DNA of 64,000 nucleotides from Mycobacterium interjectum (GCA_002102225.1 LQPB01000016.1:1-64000); one strand, 5' to 3'; counted from the first letter of the stretch, positions 1 through 9,182 are shown. The notes: a model not told the origin generated them from the letters alone. Numbers and translations: made by a program.

Positions 1-59
1 ACCTTGAAATCAATGCCGTTGCGGACGTCGGCGGTTAACGAACTTTCGGTCGTCGTCAT
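1..59 (-). CDS. sahH: Adenosylhomocysteinase, N-terminal fragment
   Basis: Only the first 19 codons lie in the window, and the gene runs off the left edge. The translation begins MTTTESSLTADVRNGIDFK; the LTxDVRNGIDFK stretch matches the start of mycobacterial S-adenosyl-L-homocysteine hydrolase, which splits SAH into adenosine and homocysteine in the cytosolic methyl cycle. The ATG is at 59-57, with a purine-rich GAAGGAAGAG ribosome site just upstream on the minus strand. It lies downstream of and co-directional with the alkane operon, about 60 bases after the TetR gene. Identification rests on a short N-terminus plus synteny. Confidence 0.8.
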   Translation of the reverse strand, partial: MTTTESSLTADVRNGIDFK

Positions 60-119
60 AACGTGACTCTTCCTTCTTCAGCCTTCTACGGGGCCACTCG
101 GTCTCAAGCGGTACTTAGC

Positions 120-770
120 TTAGGTATGTTCTTCCGCCACTGTAGCCGCGACCCCATGACGCTCCGCGAACGGCGTCATCAGCCGGGCCAGGTCCGCCGC
201 CACGTCGTGATCGGCCTCCGGCGGCATCGACACGTAGCTCAGCGCCAGCCGCACGATCGCGCGGGCCAGCACGCCGGCGTCCTCGTCGCTGGTCGCCACC
301 CAGCTCTGGGTCAGCGCCGTGGCCAGCCGCGCCGATGCCCGGTTGATGATCGGCCCGCTGTCGGTGGTGATGATCTGCAGCAGGTCGGGCTTGGCGACGC
401 CGGTCAGCAACGAGATCACCAGCGGGTCGGCGGCCGACTCCGCGAAGAAGGAGCGAAAGCCCTGTAAGAACGCCTCCTGGACGTTGCCCACGTTGGCGTC
501 GATGGCCGCATAGATCCCGTCGACCAGGCGATCGGCCAGGCGCAGGGCGTAACCCTGCGCCAGGCCTTGGCGCGAGCCGAACTCGTTGTAAATCGTCTGC
601 CGGCTGATGCCCGCGGCGCGGGCCACGTCCGCCAGCGTGATGGCCGACCAGTCGCGGGCCAGCAGCAGCTCCCGCATCGCGTCGAGCACCGAGTCGCGCA
701 GCAGGACGCGCGACGCTTCGGCGTAGGGCATCCGCTTCACAGGCGCGACAGTAATGGTTAAGGCGTTCAC
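120..770 (-). CDS. alkX: TetR-family regulator of the alkane hydroxylase operon (AlkX)
   Basis: A 216-residue TetR/AcrR regulator. A helix-turn-helix lies near residues 42-64 ([21 protein letters not shown]), followed by a divergent ligand-binding half. The chosen start is the GTG at 770, which overlaps the rubB stop as GTGA; the open frame continues upstream but only as an out-of-frame shadow of rubB and rubA. It is the last gene of alkB-rubA-rubB-alkX and corresponds to Rv3249c. In mycobacteria this regulator represses its own alkB operon, probably releasing DNA on binding a long-chain lipid or alkane product; that role is family knowledge. A candidate operator lies upstream of alkB. Confidence 0.88.
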   Translation of the reverse strand: MNALTITVAPVKRMPYAEASRVLLRDSVLDAMRELLLARDWSAITLADVARAAGISRQTIYNEFGSRQGLAQGYALRLADRLVDGIYAAIDANVGNVQEAFLQGFRSFFAESAADPLVISLLTGVAKPDLLQIITTDSGPIINRASARLATALTQSWVATSDEDAGVLARAIVRLALSYVSMPPEADHDVAADLARLMTPFAERHGVAATVAEEHT

Positions 771-949
771 GGTCGCGCCACTTCCACCATTTCGAAGTCG
801 GACTTCGCCGCGCCGCAGTCCGGGCAGCTCCAGTCCTCGGGGATGTCGTCCCAGCGGGTCCCCGGCGCGATCCCGTCCTCCGGCCAGCCCAGCGCCTCGT
901 CGTACTCGAACCCGCACTGGATGCAGCGGAACAGTTTGTAGTCGGTCAC
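767..949 (-). CDS. rubB: Rubredoxin 2 of alkane hydroxylase system
   Basis: A 60-residue rubredoxin with two CxxC iron knuckles at C9/C12 and C42/C45. It carries electrons as an Fe(SCys)4 protein to the membrane alkane 1-monooxygenase. The GTG start at 949 overlaps the rubA stop (GTGA), and the stop overlaps the alkX start in the same way, so the genes are tightly coupled. An upstream ATG in frame at 1039 would add 30 residues that are only antiframe sequence of rubA; the shorter form matches the usual 55-60 residues. Corresponds to Rv3250c. Confidence 0.93.
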   Translation of the reverse strand: MTDYKLFRCIQCGFEYDEALGWPEDGIAPGTRWDDIPEDWSCPDCGAAKSDFEMVEVARP

Positions 950-1125
950 TGCGTCACCCCTTCTCGGATCCGGCTGAAATCCGGCTTCTCGCGCACCGCG
1001 CAATCCGGACAGCACCAGTCGTCGGGAACATCCTCCCACCGCGTGCCCGGGGGAAAGCCTTCCCTGGCATCACCTTTGGCCTCGTCGTACACGTAGTCGC
1101 AGACGGGGCACCGGTAGGCCGTCAT
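946..1125 (-). CDS. rubA: Rubredoxin 1 of alkane hydroxylase system
   Basis: A 59-residue rubredoxin starting [19 protein letters not shown]. Iron-ligand pairs are C6/C9 and C39/C42 (WCCPDC), with a short basic tail after the second knuckle. Start ATG at 1125 overlaps the alkB stop as ATGA; the stop overlaps the rubB GTG. Two consecutive rubredoxins after alkB is the standard actinobacterial arrangement, one probably the main electron donor to AlkB. Corresponds to Rv3251c. Confidence 0.92.
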   Translation of the reverse strand: MTAYRCPVCDYVYDEAKGDAREGFPPGTRWEDVPDDWCCPDCAVREKPDFSRIREGVTQ

Positions 1126-2351
1126 GCCGGCGCCTTCTCACGCGCCCCGTGGGAGGCCAGCAGCTTCTCGCGCAACCGCGGCTGCACGTTGACCCGGGTG
1201 ATGTCGCCGCCGTAGTGCGCCAGCACCCGGTGGTCCATCACCTTGCGCCACAGCGGCGGGAAATAGGTGAGCGAGATCATCGACGCGTACCCGCTGGGCA
1301 GGTTGGGCGAGCCCTCGATGCTGCGCAGCGTCTGGTAGCGGCGGGTCGGGTTGGCGTGGTGATCGCTGTGCCGCTGCAGGTGGTAGAGGAACAGGTTCGT
1401 CACGATGTGGTCGGAGTTCCAGCTGTGCACCGGGGCGCACCGCTCGTAGCGACCGCTCGCGTTCTTCTGCCGCAGCAGCCCGTAGTGCTCCAGGTAGTTG
1501 ACCGCCTCGAGCAGGCTGAACCCGAAGACCGCCTGGATGATCACGAACGGGATCAGCGCCGGGCCGAAGAGCGCGATCAGTGCGCCCCACAACACCACCG
1601 ACATCAGCCAGGCGTTGAGCACGTCGTTGGACAGGTAGGTCCGGGGGTCCCAGGGGCTCTTGTTCAGCCGGCGCAGCCGCTGCGCCTCCAGCCGCAATGC
1701 GGAGCCCAGGCTCCCGAAGACGCTGCGCGGCAGGAATTCCCAGAATGTCTCGCCGAAGCGCGCCGACGCCGGGTCTTCCGGGGTGGACACCCGCACATGG
1801 TGACCGCGGTTGTGCTCGATGTAGAAGTGGCCGTAGCAGGTCTGCGCCAGGGTGACCTTGGACAGCCACCGCTCCAGCGACTCCTTCTTGTGCCCCATCT
1901 CGTGGGCCGTGTTGATCCCCACCCCGCCGAGGACCCCGACCGACAGCGCCACGCCCAGCTTGCCCGCCCAGCCCAGCGCGCCGTCAAAGCCGAGCCAGTT
2001 CAGGTCGGACGCGGTGAACAGGTAGGCGCCCAGGATCACGCTGAGGTACTGGAACGGGATGTAGACGTAGGTGCAGCGCCGGTAGTACTTGTCGTTTTCC
2101 AGCCGCTCCATCACCTCGTCGGGCGGGTTCTGCCCGTCGGGACCGAATCGCACGTCGAGCAGCGGCAGCAGCACGTAGAGCAGGATCGGCCCGATCCACA
2201 ACGGGACCTGCGCGGCGGCGTGCCAGCCGAGCCGGTTCAGCGCCCAGACGATCGGCAGCATCACGAACAGCGCCGTCGGGGCGATCAGCCCCATCAGCCA
2301 CAGATGGCGCTTCCTGTCCCGCCAGGCGGTCGCGGGGCTGAGTGCGGTCAT
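1122..2351 (-). CDS. alkB: Alkane 1-monooxygenase (AlkB-type membrane di-iron hydroxylase)
   Basis: A 409-residue integral membrane non-haem di-iron enzyme that oxidises the terminal carbon of medium and long n-alkanes using O2 and rubredoxin electrons. The histidine boxes are visible: HEMGH at 150-154, HNRGHH at 180-185, an EH at 288-289 and QRHSDHH around 326-332. Several hydrophobic segments precede and separate them. The ATG at 2351 is chosen because a perfect AAGGAGG sits seven bases upstream of it; an in-frame ATG at 2375 has no such site. First gene of alkB-rubA-rubB-alkX, equivalent to Rv3252c. Confidence 0.95.
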   Translation of the reverse strand: MTALSPATAWRDRKRHLWLMGLIAPTALFVMLPIVWALNRLGWHAAAQVPLWIGPILLYVLLPLLDVRFGPDGQNPPDEVMERLENDKYYRRCTYVYIPFQYLSVILGAYLFTASDLNWLGFDGALGWAGKLGVALSVGVLGGVGINTAHEMGHKKESLERWLSKVTLAQTCYGHFYIEHNRGHHVRVSTPEDPASARFGETFWEFLPRSVFGSLGSALRLEAQRLRRLNKSPWDPRTYLSNDVLNAWLMSVVLWGALIALFGPALIPFVIIQAVFGFSLLEAVNYLEHYGLLRQKNASGRYERCAPVHSWNSDHIVTNLFLYHLQRHSDHHANPTRRYQTLRSIEGSPNLPSGYASMISLTYFPPLWRKVMDHRVLAHYGGDITRVNVQPRLREKLLASHGAREKAPA

Positions 2352-2359
2352 ATGCCAAA

Positions 2360-2366
2360 CCTCCTT
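2360..2366 (-). promoter_or_regulatory. Strong ribosome binding site of alkB
   Basis: AAGGAGG on the minus strand, eight bases before the ATG that ends at 2349. It decides between two in-frame ATG codons in favour of the inner one. Confidence 0.8.
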
Positions 2367-2414
2367 GTGAGTCACACCACGTTGAAGTTGGACATTACCG
2401 GCGTTTGCGTCTCC

Positions 2415-2424
2415 TGTCTAGACA
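2415..2424. promoter_or_regulatory. Palindromic candidate operator upstream of alkB
   Basis: TGTCTAGACA is a perfect 10-base palindrome about 64 bases upstream of the alkB start, in the gap between alkB and the permease gene. CTAG is rare in GC-rich DNA. TetR regulators bind inverted repeats and AlkX is known to act on the alkB promoter, so this is a reasonable operator candidate. Assignment is inference. Confidence 0.4.
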
Positions 2425-2431
2425 CAGATGC

Positions 2432-3931
2432 CTATTTTGTAAACATGCTGGCTTCGGCGGGCTCACGCTCGGCGTCCCGGCGCCCCTGCACGGAGTGCCG
2501 ATACCCGTAGCCGGCGTAGATCGCGGTGCCCACCACCAGCCACACGGCGAACCGAACCCAGGTCAACGCGGTGAGGTTGAGCATCAGCCACACGCAGGCG
2601 CAGATCGACGCGACCGGCAGCACCGGCACCCACGGGGCCCGGAACCCCCGCTCCAGGTCCGGCCGGGAGCGGCGCAGGACCATCACGCCGGCCGACACCA
2701 GGACGAACGCGAACAGCGTCCCGACGTTGACCATCTCCTCGAGCTTGGTTATCGGGAATACCGACGCCGTCGCCGCCACCACCACCGCGACCAGCACGGT
2801 GATCCGGACGGGGGTGCCGCGCGCACCCGTCTTGGCCAGCGGCCGCGGCAACAGCCCGTCGCGCGCCATCGCGAACAGCACCCGGCACTGCCCGAGCATC
2901 AGCACCATCACGACGGTGGTCAACCCGGCGAGCGCACCGATGGCGATGATTTTGCTGGCCCACTGGATCCCGTTTGCTGCGAACGCGGTGGCCAGGTTGG
3001 CCGGCCGGTGGCCGGGCACGGTCTTGAGCTGGGTGTAGGACACCATGCCGGACAGCACCACGGCGACGGCGACGTACAGCAGGGTCACGATCGCCAGCGA
3101 CACCAGGATCCCCCGCGGGACGTCGCGCTGGGGATTCTTGGTCTCCTCGGCCATGGTGGCGACGATGTCGAAGCCGATGAACGCGAAGAACACGATGGAG
3201 GCCCCCGCCAGCACGCCGTACCAGCCGTAGTGGCTGCTGTGGGCCCCGGTCAGCAGCGACAGCACCGACTGGTTGATGCCCGACGCCTCGTGTCCGGACT
3301 CCGGCTTCGGGATGAACGGCGAGTAGTTGGAGCCCTTGATGTAGAAGGCGCCGACGATCACGACCAGCACCACCACCGACACCTTGATGCCGGTGATCAC
3401 CGCGGAGAACCGCGACGACAACTTGGTGCCCAGGGCGATCAGCGTCGCCACCATGGCGACGATCAGCAGCGCGCCCCAGTCGAGCTGGATCGATCCGATT
3501 TGCACTGTGCCACCGGCGAATCCGAACACGTTGCCGAGGTAGCTCGACCAGCCCTTGGACACGACGGCGGCGCCGACCGCCAGTTCCAGCAGCAGGTTCC
3601 AGCCGATGGTCCAGGCGAGGAACTCCCCGAAGGTGGCGTAGGAGAAGGTGTAGGCGCTGCCCGCCACCGGCAGCGTCGAGGCGAATTCGGCGTAGCACAG
3701 CGCCGCCAGCGCGCAGGTGATGGCCGCGATCACGAACGAGATCCAGATGGCGGGCCCGGTGATGTCGCCGGTGGTCGACGCGGTAACCGTGAAGATGCCG
3801 GCGCCGATCACCACCGCGACGCCGAACACGACCAGGTCCCACCACATCAGCTCCCGGCGCAGCCGGGTTTCGGGCTCGTCGGTGTCGGCGATCGATTGCT
3901 CGACCGATTTGGTGCGCCATCGATTTGCCAT
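2432..3931 (-). CDS. APC-family cationic amino acid permease
   Basis: A 499-residue multi-pass membrane protein, about 12 hydrophobic segments, of the amino acid-polyamine-organocation family. The first membrane helix carries the family's unwound glycine stretch (VVIGAGIFTVTAS). The conserved PQRDVPRGI loop follows the central helices. It is the counterpart of Rv3253c and probably imports amino acids by proton coupling; the substrate cannot be read from sequence. The ATG at 3931 is preceded by a GGGAAGGGGG purine stretch; a longer frame to 4015 overlaps the divergent gene and is not favoured. Transcribed divergently from the FAD monooxygenase. Confidence 0.88.
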   Translation of the reverse strand: MANRWRTKSVEQSIADTDEPETRLRRELMWWDLVVFGVAVVIGAGIFTVTASTTGDITGPAIWISFVIAAITCALAALCYAEFASTLPVAGSAYTFSYATFGEFLAWTIGWNLLLELAVGAAVVSKGWSSYLGNVFGFAGGTVQIGSIQLDWGALLIVAMVATLIALGTKLSSRFSAVITGIKVSVVVLVVIVGAFYIKGSNYSPFIPKPESGHEASGINQSVLSLLTGAHSSHYGWYGVLAGASIVFFAFIGFDIVATMAEETKNPQRDVPRGILVSLAIVTLLYVAVAVVLSGMVSYTQLKTVPGHRPANLATAFAANGIQWASKIIAIGALAGLTTVVMVLMLGQCRVLFAMARDGLLPRPLAKTGARGTPVRITVLVAVVVAATASVFPITKLEEMVNVGTLFAFVLVSAGVMVLRRSRPDLERGFRAPWVPVLPVASICACVWLMLNLTALTWVRFAVWLVVGTAIYAGYGYRHSVQGRRDAEREPAEASMFTK

Positions 3932-3990
3932 TCGGCCGCCCCCTTCCCGCTGTGCCCGTTGGACCGCACAGTACTGGGTACTCTGCGAGC

Positions 3991-5496
3991 ATGGCGGGTA
4001 GCGGGGGGAACGCAAATGGTCACGCGGCGGTCATCGGGGGAAGCATCGCCGGCATGTGTGCCGCGCGGGTGCTGTCGGATTGCTACTCGCGGGTGACGGT
4101 CTACGAGCGCGACGAATTGCCGGGCGCGCCGGCCAACCGCGCGGCGGTCCCGCAGGACCGGCATCTGCACATGCTGATGGCGCGCGGGGCGGCGGAGTTC
4201 GAGAGCCTGTTTCCCGGCCTGCTGGCCGACATGGTGGCCGCGGGCGTGCCCATGCTGGAGAACCGGCCGGACTGCATCCACCTCGGCGCCGCGGGCCATG
4301 TCCTCGGGACGGGGCACACGCTGCGCGACGAGTTCACCGCCTATGTGCCCAGCCGGCCACACCTGGAATGGCAGCTGCGCCGGCGGGTGCGCGACATCGA
4401 CAACGTCGAGATCGTGCGGCGGTCGGTTTCCGAGCCGCGCTACGACCGCGCGCGCCAGCGGGTCACCGGCGTGCTGCTGGACCCCCAGGACCGGGGCGAG
4501 CCGGAGTTCGTGCCGACCGACCTCGTCGTCGACGCCGCGGGCCGGGGCACCCGGCTGCCGGTGTGGCTGGAGCAGTGGGGATTCGAGCGCCCGGTCGAGG
4601 CCACCATCGACATCGGCATCCACTACGCGTCCCAGCAGTTCCGCATGCCGGAGGGTGTGATCGCCGAGAAGGTGGTGGTCGCCGGCGCCTCCCACGACGA
4701 GTCGCTCGGGCTGGGCATGCTGCACTACGAAGACCGCGTTTGGGTGCTGACCACGTTCGGCGTGGCCGACGCCAAACCGCCCAGGACGTTCCCAGAGATG
4801 CTCGCGCTGGCCGACAAGCTGCTGCCCGCGCATTTCAATGCCGCGCTGGCGCAGGCAGAACCCTTCGGCGAGCCGGCGTTTCACGCGTTTCCGGCCAGCA
4901 GGTGGCGCCGCTACCACAAGCTGGACCGCTTCCCGGCCGGCATCGTCCCGTTCGGCGACGCGGTGGCCAGCTTCAACCCCACGTTCGGGCAGGGCATGAC
5001 GATGACGTCGCTGCAGGCCGGTCATCTGCGGCGGGCGCTGCGATCCGACGACCTCGCCCGCGAGCTGAACCGGGCCACCGCCAAGACCACCTACCCGGTG
5101 TGGATCATGAACGCCATCGGCGACGTCACGTTCCACCACGCCACCACGAAGGGATCCATCCCCTGGTGGTGGCGGCCCTCCGGCGCGCTGTTCGACCAGT
5201 TCCTCGGGGCCGCCGAAACCGAACCCGTTCTGGCCGAGTGGTTTCTGCGCCGCTTCTCGCTGCTGGACAGCCTGTACATGGTCCCGCCGCCGCGGATCAT
5301 CGGGCGCACCATGGCGCACAACATGCGGCTGTGGCTGCGCGAGCGCCGGGAAGCCGCCCGTGGCGATCGCGAGCGCGGCGCCGGGGGCACCCCCCGCTTG
5401 CGGGGGGCCGGGCGATGGGGGCACCGCCCGCTTGCGGGGGACGGGTCGCCACCGTCGGGCCGGCGGCGCGGCTCTAGAGCCCTACGGTCGCCCTGA
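3991..5496 (+). CDS. FAD-dependent monooxygenase / squalene epoxidase-like flavoprotein
   Basis: A 501-residue flavoprotein related to Rv3254. The N-terminal Rossmann dinucleotide motif appears near residues 12-17 (AAVIGGSIAGMCAARVL), and the FAD-binding GD box appears as PFGDAVASFNPTFGQGM. The gene shows the arrangement of aromatic or lipid hydroxylases, substrate unknown. The last roughly 35 codons are low-complexity Gly/Arg sequence. They are encoded by two copies of a GC-rich hairpin repeat (5383-5440), so the C-terminus looks extended by repeat insertion. The 3' end overlaps manA tail to tail by 23 bases. Start ATG at 3991 chosen because it precedes the Rossmann fold by a normal distance. 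Confidence 0.8.
   Translation: MAGSGGNANGHAAVIGGSIAGMCAARVLSDCYSRVTVYERDELPGAPANRAAVPQDRHLHMLMARGAAEFESLFPGLLADMVAAGVPMLENRPDCIHLGAAGHVLGTGHTLRDEFTAYVPSRPHLEWQLRRRVRDIDNVEIVRRSVSEPRYDRARQRVTGVLLDPQDRGEPEFVPTDLVVDAAGRGTRLPVWLEQWGFERPVEATIDIGIHYASQQFRMPEGVIAEKVVVAGASHDESLGLGMLHYEDRVWVLTTFGVADAKPPRTFPEMLALADKLLPAHFNAALAQAEPFGEPAFHAFPASRWRRYHKLDRFPAGIVPFGDAVASFNPTFGQGMTMTSLQAGHLRRALRSDDLARELNRATAKTTYPVWIMNAIGDVTFHHATTKGSIPWWWRPSGALFDQFLGAAETEPVLAEWFLRRFSLLDSLYMVPPPRIIGRTMAHNMRLWLRERREAARGDRERGAGGTPRLRGAGRWGHRPLAGDGSPPSGRRRGSRALRSP
5383..5440. repeat. Two tandem GC-rich hairpin repeats (mycobacterial GGGGGCACC-type)
   Basis: The unit GGGGGCACC followed by a CCCGC-TT-GCGGG hairpin occurs twice, at 5383-5407 and 5417-5440. 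The first forms a perfect 8-bp stem (CCCCCCGC/GCGGGGGG) around a TT loop. Such units are scattered in mycobacterial, notably avium-complex, genomes as I recall. Here they sit inside the 3' end of a coding frame and lengthen the protein. Confidence 0.7.
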
Positions 5497-6700
5497 ACAG
5501 CTGGGCGGGCTCGCGCGCGACCAGCCGGATGGGCCCGTCGTCGGCCGCCACCCAGGCGGCCATCCCACGTTCCAGCGTCAGCGACCCGGACTTGGCGTGC
5601 ACCGTCACGCGGCCCTCACTGCACAACAGGATCTGCGGGCCCTCGTGGCTGCAAGTCGCGTCGACCTCGTGGCCGAGATACTCGCCGTCGAGCGCCAGCA
5701 GCGCGACGGCGAACTCGGCGGTCGGCGTCTCATAGATTCGGCCGAACCCCTCGCGGCGGACGTGCGGGCGCAGTTGCGCCTCGGTGGTGGGGGTGAAATC
5801 CAGCACCCGCAGCAGCTCGGGCACGTCGACGTGCTTGGGGGTGAGCCCGCCGCGTAACACGTTGTCGGAGTTGGCCATCACCTCGACCGCAAAGCCGCGC
5901 AGATAGGTGTGCAGGTTGCCGGCCGACACGAAGATCGCCTCGCCAGGTGCCAGGGTGATGCGGTTGAGCAACAACGCCGCCAGCACGCCGGCGTCGCCGG
6001 GATAGCGTTCGCCGAGTTCCAGCACGGTCTTGGCCTCGGCCGCGAATTCCGTTGCGCCGGAGCTGACGTAGGCGATGGCGCCGTCCAGGACGGCGGGCAC
6101 CAGCACGTCGATGTCGGGCTGCGGCGCGGTGATCCACGTGGTGAACAGCGCGCGCAGGCCGTCGGCGTCGGATTGGTCGTTCAGCAGGTCGATGTAGGGG
6201 TCGAGGTCGGAGACCGCCAGCGCGCGCAGCAACTCGATGGTCGCCGACGCCTGACGAAACCCGGCCAGCGCCTCGAACGACTGCAGCGCCACCAACAACT
6301 CCGGCTTGTGGGAGGTGTCGCGGTAGTTGCGCAACGGCGAGGACACCGGAATGCCCAGTCGCTCCTCACGCAGGTATCCCTCGATCGCCTGCTCGGCGCT
6401 CGGATGCGCCTGCAGCGACAGCGGCTCGTCGGCGGCCAGCACCTTGACCAAAAACGGGAGCACGTCCCCGAACCGGGCGCGCGACCCGGCGCCGAGCTGT
6501 CCCTCCGGGTCGGCGACCAGGGCCTCGAGCAACGAGACCTCACCGTTGTCCGTTTCCAGCCAGGCCGGGTCTCCGGGGTGTGCACCGAACCACAGCTCGG
6601 CCTCCGGGTGGGCCGCCGGAACCGTGCGCCCGGTGAATTCCGCGAGGGCGGTGCGCGATCCCCAGGCGTACGTCCTCAAGGCCCCGCGAAGCAGTTCCAC
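5474..6700 (-). CDS. manA: Mannose-6-phosphate isomerase, class I
   Basis: A 408-residue zinc enzyme interconverting fructose-6-phosphate and mannose-6-phosphate, the entry to GDP-mannose for lipoarabinomannan and PIMs. Metal ligands of type I isomerases are visible: Q97 and H99 in LSLQAHPS, E134 in HKPELLVAL, and a later NLHTYLRG histidine. GTG start at 6700. It is the last gene after phosphomannomutase and the SIS-domain gene, eight bases after the latter, forming one mannose-phosphate operon. Equivalent of Rv3255c. Confidence 0.93.
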   Translation of the reverse strand: MELLRGALRTYAWGSRTALAEFTGRTVPAAHPEAELWFGAHPGDPAWLETDNGEVSLLEALVADPEGQLGAGSRARFGDVLPFLVKVLAADEPLSLQAHPSAEQAIEGYLREERLGIPVSSPLRNYRDTSHKPELLVALQSFEALAGFRQASATIELLRALAVSDLDPYIDLLNDQSDADGLRALFTTWITAPQPDIDVLVPAVLDGAIAYVSSGATEFAAEAKTVLELGERYPGDAGVLAALLLNRITLAPGEAIFVSAGNLHTYLRGFAVEVMANSDNVLRGGLTPKHVDVPELLRVLDFTPTTEAQLRPHVRREGFGRIYETPTAEFAVALLALDGEYLGHEVDATCSHEGPQILLCSEGRVTVHAKSGSLTLERGMAAWVAADDGPIRLVAREPAQLFRATVGL

Positions 6701-6708
6701 TTGTGTAT

Positions 6709-7806
6709 CTATCCCCGCACCAGTCGCATGTAAACCGCGGCCATCTCCAGCCGAACGGCCAATACTGCCAGTTGCTGCTCGGCGCTGATGGCGCCCCCCA
6801 ACGCCGGCGCAACCGTCGAACCGGCCGAGCCGCCGGGTCCGTCGGGAACGTCCTCGGCGGCAAGCAGGTACACGTCGTCGAGCCCCGCGGTCCGGGCGGC
6901 CACGACCGTCTGTTCGGCCGACAGGGTCAGCGCCAGCACCCGCAGCCGCTCGGGCCGCGGCCCGTCGATCTCCTCGTCGTGGAACAGGTCGTCCACCGCC
7001 CCGTCACTCGTGTGAGCCGCCGCCCGCAGCGCCAGCACGGCATCCGCCAGCCCGGTGGCGGCGACCACTTCGTGGGCGAGCCGCAGCAGCACCGAGCTGC
7101 CGTGCCGGGCCAGCGCCAGCGTGGCTGCGCAATCGCCCGCCAGCGCCACCCGGCGACCGGCCATCCGCGCGGCAATCGTCTTGGCGGGGTTGGTGAACAA
7201 CTCGCGGCCGGCGCTGTTGCGCAGCGCCTCGGCATCCAGCGCGTCGGCGAGCAGCCCCAGATCGGTGCTCTGCCCGGCGTAGACGGCGCCCAGGACGGCC
7301 AGGCCCGCGGCGAGATAGCGGCACAAACCGAACCCTTCGGGCACCTCGAGCCGCGGTTCGAGCACCGCGGCGCGCCCGGCCGCGGCGTCGCGCAGCGGAC
7401 CCTGATTGGGCGACACCACGATCACCCGGGCGCCGCGGCGCACACCGGTGGCGACGGCGATGACCAGCGCGGGATCACCGGGGTCGTCGCCCGCGACGAT
7501 CAGCACGTCCAGCGGGCCGACCCACGGCGGCACCTCGCCGGTGAGGGTGATCGGCGCGGGAGCCACCCCGCCCATCGTGGCGGCGAGCATGGCCCCGGCG
7601 GTCTCGGCGGGGCCGCGGCCGGCCACCCAGATCAGGCTGCGCGCGCGGTCGTCGGCACGCACGGACTCCAGCGCGCCCTCGCCGGCCGCCGCGGCGATCG
7701 CGCGCACCTGCGCCCCCGCCGACGACGCCGCCCGCAGCAGGCCCTCGCGGTCGGCCGCGAGCAGGCCGTCGGCGTCTTCGAGGTCGATCGCCGCGGTGGC
7801 GCTCAC
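6709..7806 (-). CDS. SIS-domain TobH-like protein of the mannose-phosphate operon
   Basis: A 365-residue protein equivalent to Rv3256c. The GTG start at 7806 overlaps the phosphomannomutase stop (GTGA). Alternating strand-helix segments such as SLIWVAGRGPAETAG and VLIVAGDDPGDPAL resemble a two-domain sugar isomerase (SIS) fold related to phosphoglucose/phosphomannose isomerase. I see no complete catalytic signature. Its place between phosphomannomutase and mannose-6-phosphate isomerase suggests a structural or regulatory role in mannose-phosphate metabolism. Function not established. The same frame stays open further upstream but there it is antiframe sequence of the mutase. Confidence 0.78.
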   Translation of the reverse strand: MSATAAIDLEDADGLLAADREGLLRAASSAGAQVRAIAAAAGEGALESVRADDRARSLIWVAGRGPAETAGAMLAATMGGVAPAPITLTGEVPPWVGPLDVLIVAGDDPGDPALVIAVATGVRRGARVIVVSPNQGPLRDAAAGRAAVLEPRLEVPEGFGLCRYLAAGLAVLGAVYAGQSTDLGLLADALDAEALRNSAGRELFTNPAKTIAARMAGRRVALAGDCAATLALARHGSSVLLRLAHEVVAATGLADAVLALRAAAHTSDGAVDDLFHDEEIDGPRPERLRVLALTLSAEQTVVAARTAGLDDVYLLAAEDVPDGPGGSAGSTVAPALGGAISAEQQLAVLAVRLEMAAVYMRLVRG

Positions 7807-9182
7807 GCCGTGGCCCCGGCGATCTCGGCACGGACGTGGGAAACGACGGCGTCGACGTCCTCGGTGGTGCGGCCCTCCACGTTGAGCCGCAGCAACGGCT
7901 CGGTGTTCGAGCTGCGCAGGTTGAACCAGCTGCCGTCGCCCAAATCGACCGTCACCCCGTCCAGGTGATCGATGGACTGAATCCTGGTGCCGAACGATTT
8001 CAGCACCGCGTCCACACAATACGACGCGTCGGCCACCGTGAAGTTGATCTCGCCGGACGATTCGTAGCGCTGGTAGTCGGCGGTCAGCTCCGAGAGCGGC
8101 CGTTCCTGCTCGCCGAGGGCGGCCAGCACGTACAGCGCCGCCAGCATCCCGGAGTCGGCGCCCCAGAAATCCCGGAAGTAATAGTGCGCGGAATGCTCCC
8201 CGCCGAAGATCGCGCCCGTGTCGGCCATCAGCGCCTTGATGTAGGAGTGGCCGACCCGCGAGCGCAGCGGCGTGCCGCCGCGTTCCGTGACCAGTTCGGG
8301 CACCGCCCGGGAGGTGATCACGTTGTGGATGATCGTGGCGCCGATCTCCCGGCCCAGCTCCCGGGCGGCCACCAGGCCGGTCACCGTCGACGGTGACACC
8401 AGCTCCCCGCGCTCGTCGACCACGAAGCACCGGTCGGCGTCCCCGTCGAAGGCCAGCCCGATATCGGCCCCGCTGTCGCGCACGAATTTCTGCAGGTCCA
8501 CCAGGTTGGCCGGGTCGAGCGGGTTGGCCTCGTGATTGGGAAACGACCCGTCGAGTTCGAAGTACAACGGCAGCAAGGTGATCGAGTCGATCGCGCCCAG
8601 CACGGCCGGGGCGGTGTGGCCGGCCATTCCGTTGCCCGCGTCCACGGCCACCCGCAGCGGGCGCAGCCCTGAGGTGTCCACCAGCGAACGCAGGAACGCC
8701 CCGTAGTCGGCCAGCACGTCGCGATCGGAGGTGCTCCCCGGCGGGCCGTCGTACGCCGGGACCCCGGCGATCACGTCGTCGGTGATCGTGCTCAGCCCGG
8801 TGTCCGCCCCGACCGGTTTGGCGCCGGCCCGGCACAGCTTGATGCCGTTGTAGGCGGCGGGGTTGTGGCTCGCGGTGAACATCGCGCCCGGGCAATCCAG
8901 CAGCCCGGAGGCGAAATACAGCTGATCGGTGGACGCCAGGCCGATCCGCACCACGTCCAGGCCCTGGCCCAGCACCCCGCGCGCGAAGGCCGCGGCCAGC
9001 CCCGGCGAACTGTCGCGCATGTCGTGGCCGAGCGCCACCTGCCGGGCGCCCTCGGCGCGCATCAACGCGGCGAACGCGGCGCCCAGATCGGTGACCAGCG
9101 ACTCGTCGAGCTCCTCGCCGACCAGGCCGCGCACGTCGTATGCCTTGACGACGCGGCGAACGGTCGCGGCGGACCGGGACAT
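7803..9182 (-). CDS. manB: Phosphomannomutase / phosphoglucomutase
   Basis: A 459-residue alpha-D-phosphohexomutase converting mannose-6-phosphate to mannose-1-phosphate, the step after ManA. The phospho-serine is S105 in TASHNP, the Mg2+ loop is DGDADR at 246-251, and the sugar-binding GGEHSAHYYF loop follows. Length is normal for the family. Equivalent of Rv3257c; M. tuberculosis literature uses manB or pmmA for this gene and also manB for the guanylyltransferase, so the symbol is ambiguous. Heads the operon with the SIS gene and manA through a GTGA overlap. Confidence 0.92.
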   Translation of the reverse strand: MSRSAATVRRVVKAYDVRGLVGEELDESLVTDLGAAFAALMRAEGARQVALGHDMRDSSPGLAAAFARGVLGQGLDVVRIGLASTDQLYFASGLLDCPGAMFTASHNPAAYNGIKLCRAGAKPVGADTGLSTITDDVIAGVPAYDGPPGSTSDRDVLADYGAFLRSLVDTSGLRPLRVAVDAGNGMAGHTAPAVLGAIDSITLLPLYFELDGSFPNHEANPLDPANLVDLQKFVRDSGADIGLAFDGDADRCFVVDERGELVSPSTVTGLVAARELGREIGATIIHNVITSRAVPELVTERGGTPLRSRVGHSYIKALMADTGAIFGGEHSAHYYFRDFWGADSGMLAALYVLAALGEQERPLSELTADYQRYESSGEINFTVADASYCVDAVLKSFGTRIQSIDHLDGVTVDLGDGSWFNLRSSNTEPLLRLNVEGRTTEDVDAVVSHVRAEIAGATA

